Shown here in pieces: positions 63,914 to 64,000 of a stretch of DNA of 64,000 bases; the stretch's first letter is position 1, and every line of letters begins with the position of its first letter. Origin of the DNA: Nocardia wallacei (GTDB taxonomy: Bacteria; Actinomycetota; Actinomycetes; Mycobacteriales; Mycobacteriaceae); assembly GCF_014466955.1 (NCBI RefSeq), contig NZ_AP023396.1, positions 5,952,001 to 6,016,000 on the forward strand, written 5' to 3'. The translations under genes and the position numbers were made by a program. The notes below the pieces were generated by a model. It saw only the letters and a list, made by a program, of their open reading frames with translations, searched no databases and was not told the DNA's origin.

Positions 63914-64000
63914 CTACCGGGCACGCCGCTGGTAACGCGTGCGGGCACGGTCGTGGGCCGCGCGCAGCAGTTCCCGGAGAGGCTCGCGAGTGCGCGGACC
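63914..64000 (-). CDS. C-terminal end of a gene continuing beyond the window
   Basis: A minus-strand frame runs in from the right edge and ends at TAG 63914-63916, giving 28 residues ending TREPLRELLRAAHDRARTRYQRRAR. The composition is that of a helical, basic protein tail. Too short to identify. Confidence 0.4.
   Translation of the reverse strand, partial: GPRTREPLRELLRAAHDRARTRYQRRAR

Overview
The window is high-GC actinobacterial DNA. Its gene content and order point to the Mycobacteriales, most likely Nocardia or a close relative. The backbone from about 6.9 kb to 45.5 kb follows the order I remember for Mycobacterium tuberculosis Rv2397c to Rv2427c: cysA-cysW-cysT-subI, trehalase, lepA, a PemK-like protein, rpsT, holA, comEC, comEA, degV, octT, gpgP, rsfS, nadD, VWA protein, MoxR and proA. 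octT and gpgP indicate that the organism makes methylglucose lipopolysaccharide. All family calls come from reading the sequence and from memory of the families; no database search was run.

Layout. 1-6.5 kb: two Hsp70/actin-fold paralogs flank a diiron oxygenase plus ferredoxin/ferredoxin-reductase pair (Rv0885/Rv0886 type), followed by a secreted lysozyme-like protein. 6.9-10.6 kb: sulfate ABC transporter. 10.9-15 kb: M48 peptidase, three small proteins and trehalase. 15-19.7 kb: a long repetitive IniB-like protein translationally coupled to a dynamin-like GTPase with a degenerate P-loop. 20-29 kb: lepA, PemK-like protein, methyltransferase, aquaporin, cytochrome P450 with a divergent AraC regulator, rpsT with a clear terminator, a PI-PLC-like lipoprotein and a VapBC pair. 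29-46 kb: holA-comEC-comEA, degV, the overlapping chain nadD-rsfS-gpgP-(acidic repeat protein)-octT, VWA/MoxR, a membrane protein, proA and a ribokinase.

From 46 kb to the end the content is accessory: oxidoreductases, five one-component regulators (AraC, TetR, IclR and MarR types), several methyltransferases, two luciferase-like F420-type enzymes, an Old Yellow Enzyme fused to a Ddn-like domain, a possible pentose or arabinan island (GH172, xylulokinase, GH43-like), and an erythromycin-esterase-like protein.

Main points of interest: the Hsp70-like pair with a changed phosphate-1 loop; the IniB-like/dynamin unit; an undescribed acidic repeat protein inside the gpgP/octT operon, whose 45-bp repeat period matches repeats in the next gene; the OYE-Ddn fusion behind a double palindromic operator that recurs 10 kb away; a duplicated ribosome-binding site and start at moxR; and a large inverted repeat upstream of lepA. 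No rRNA, tRNA, CRISPR or insertion sequence was recognised.
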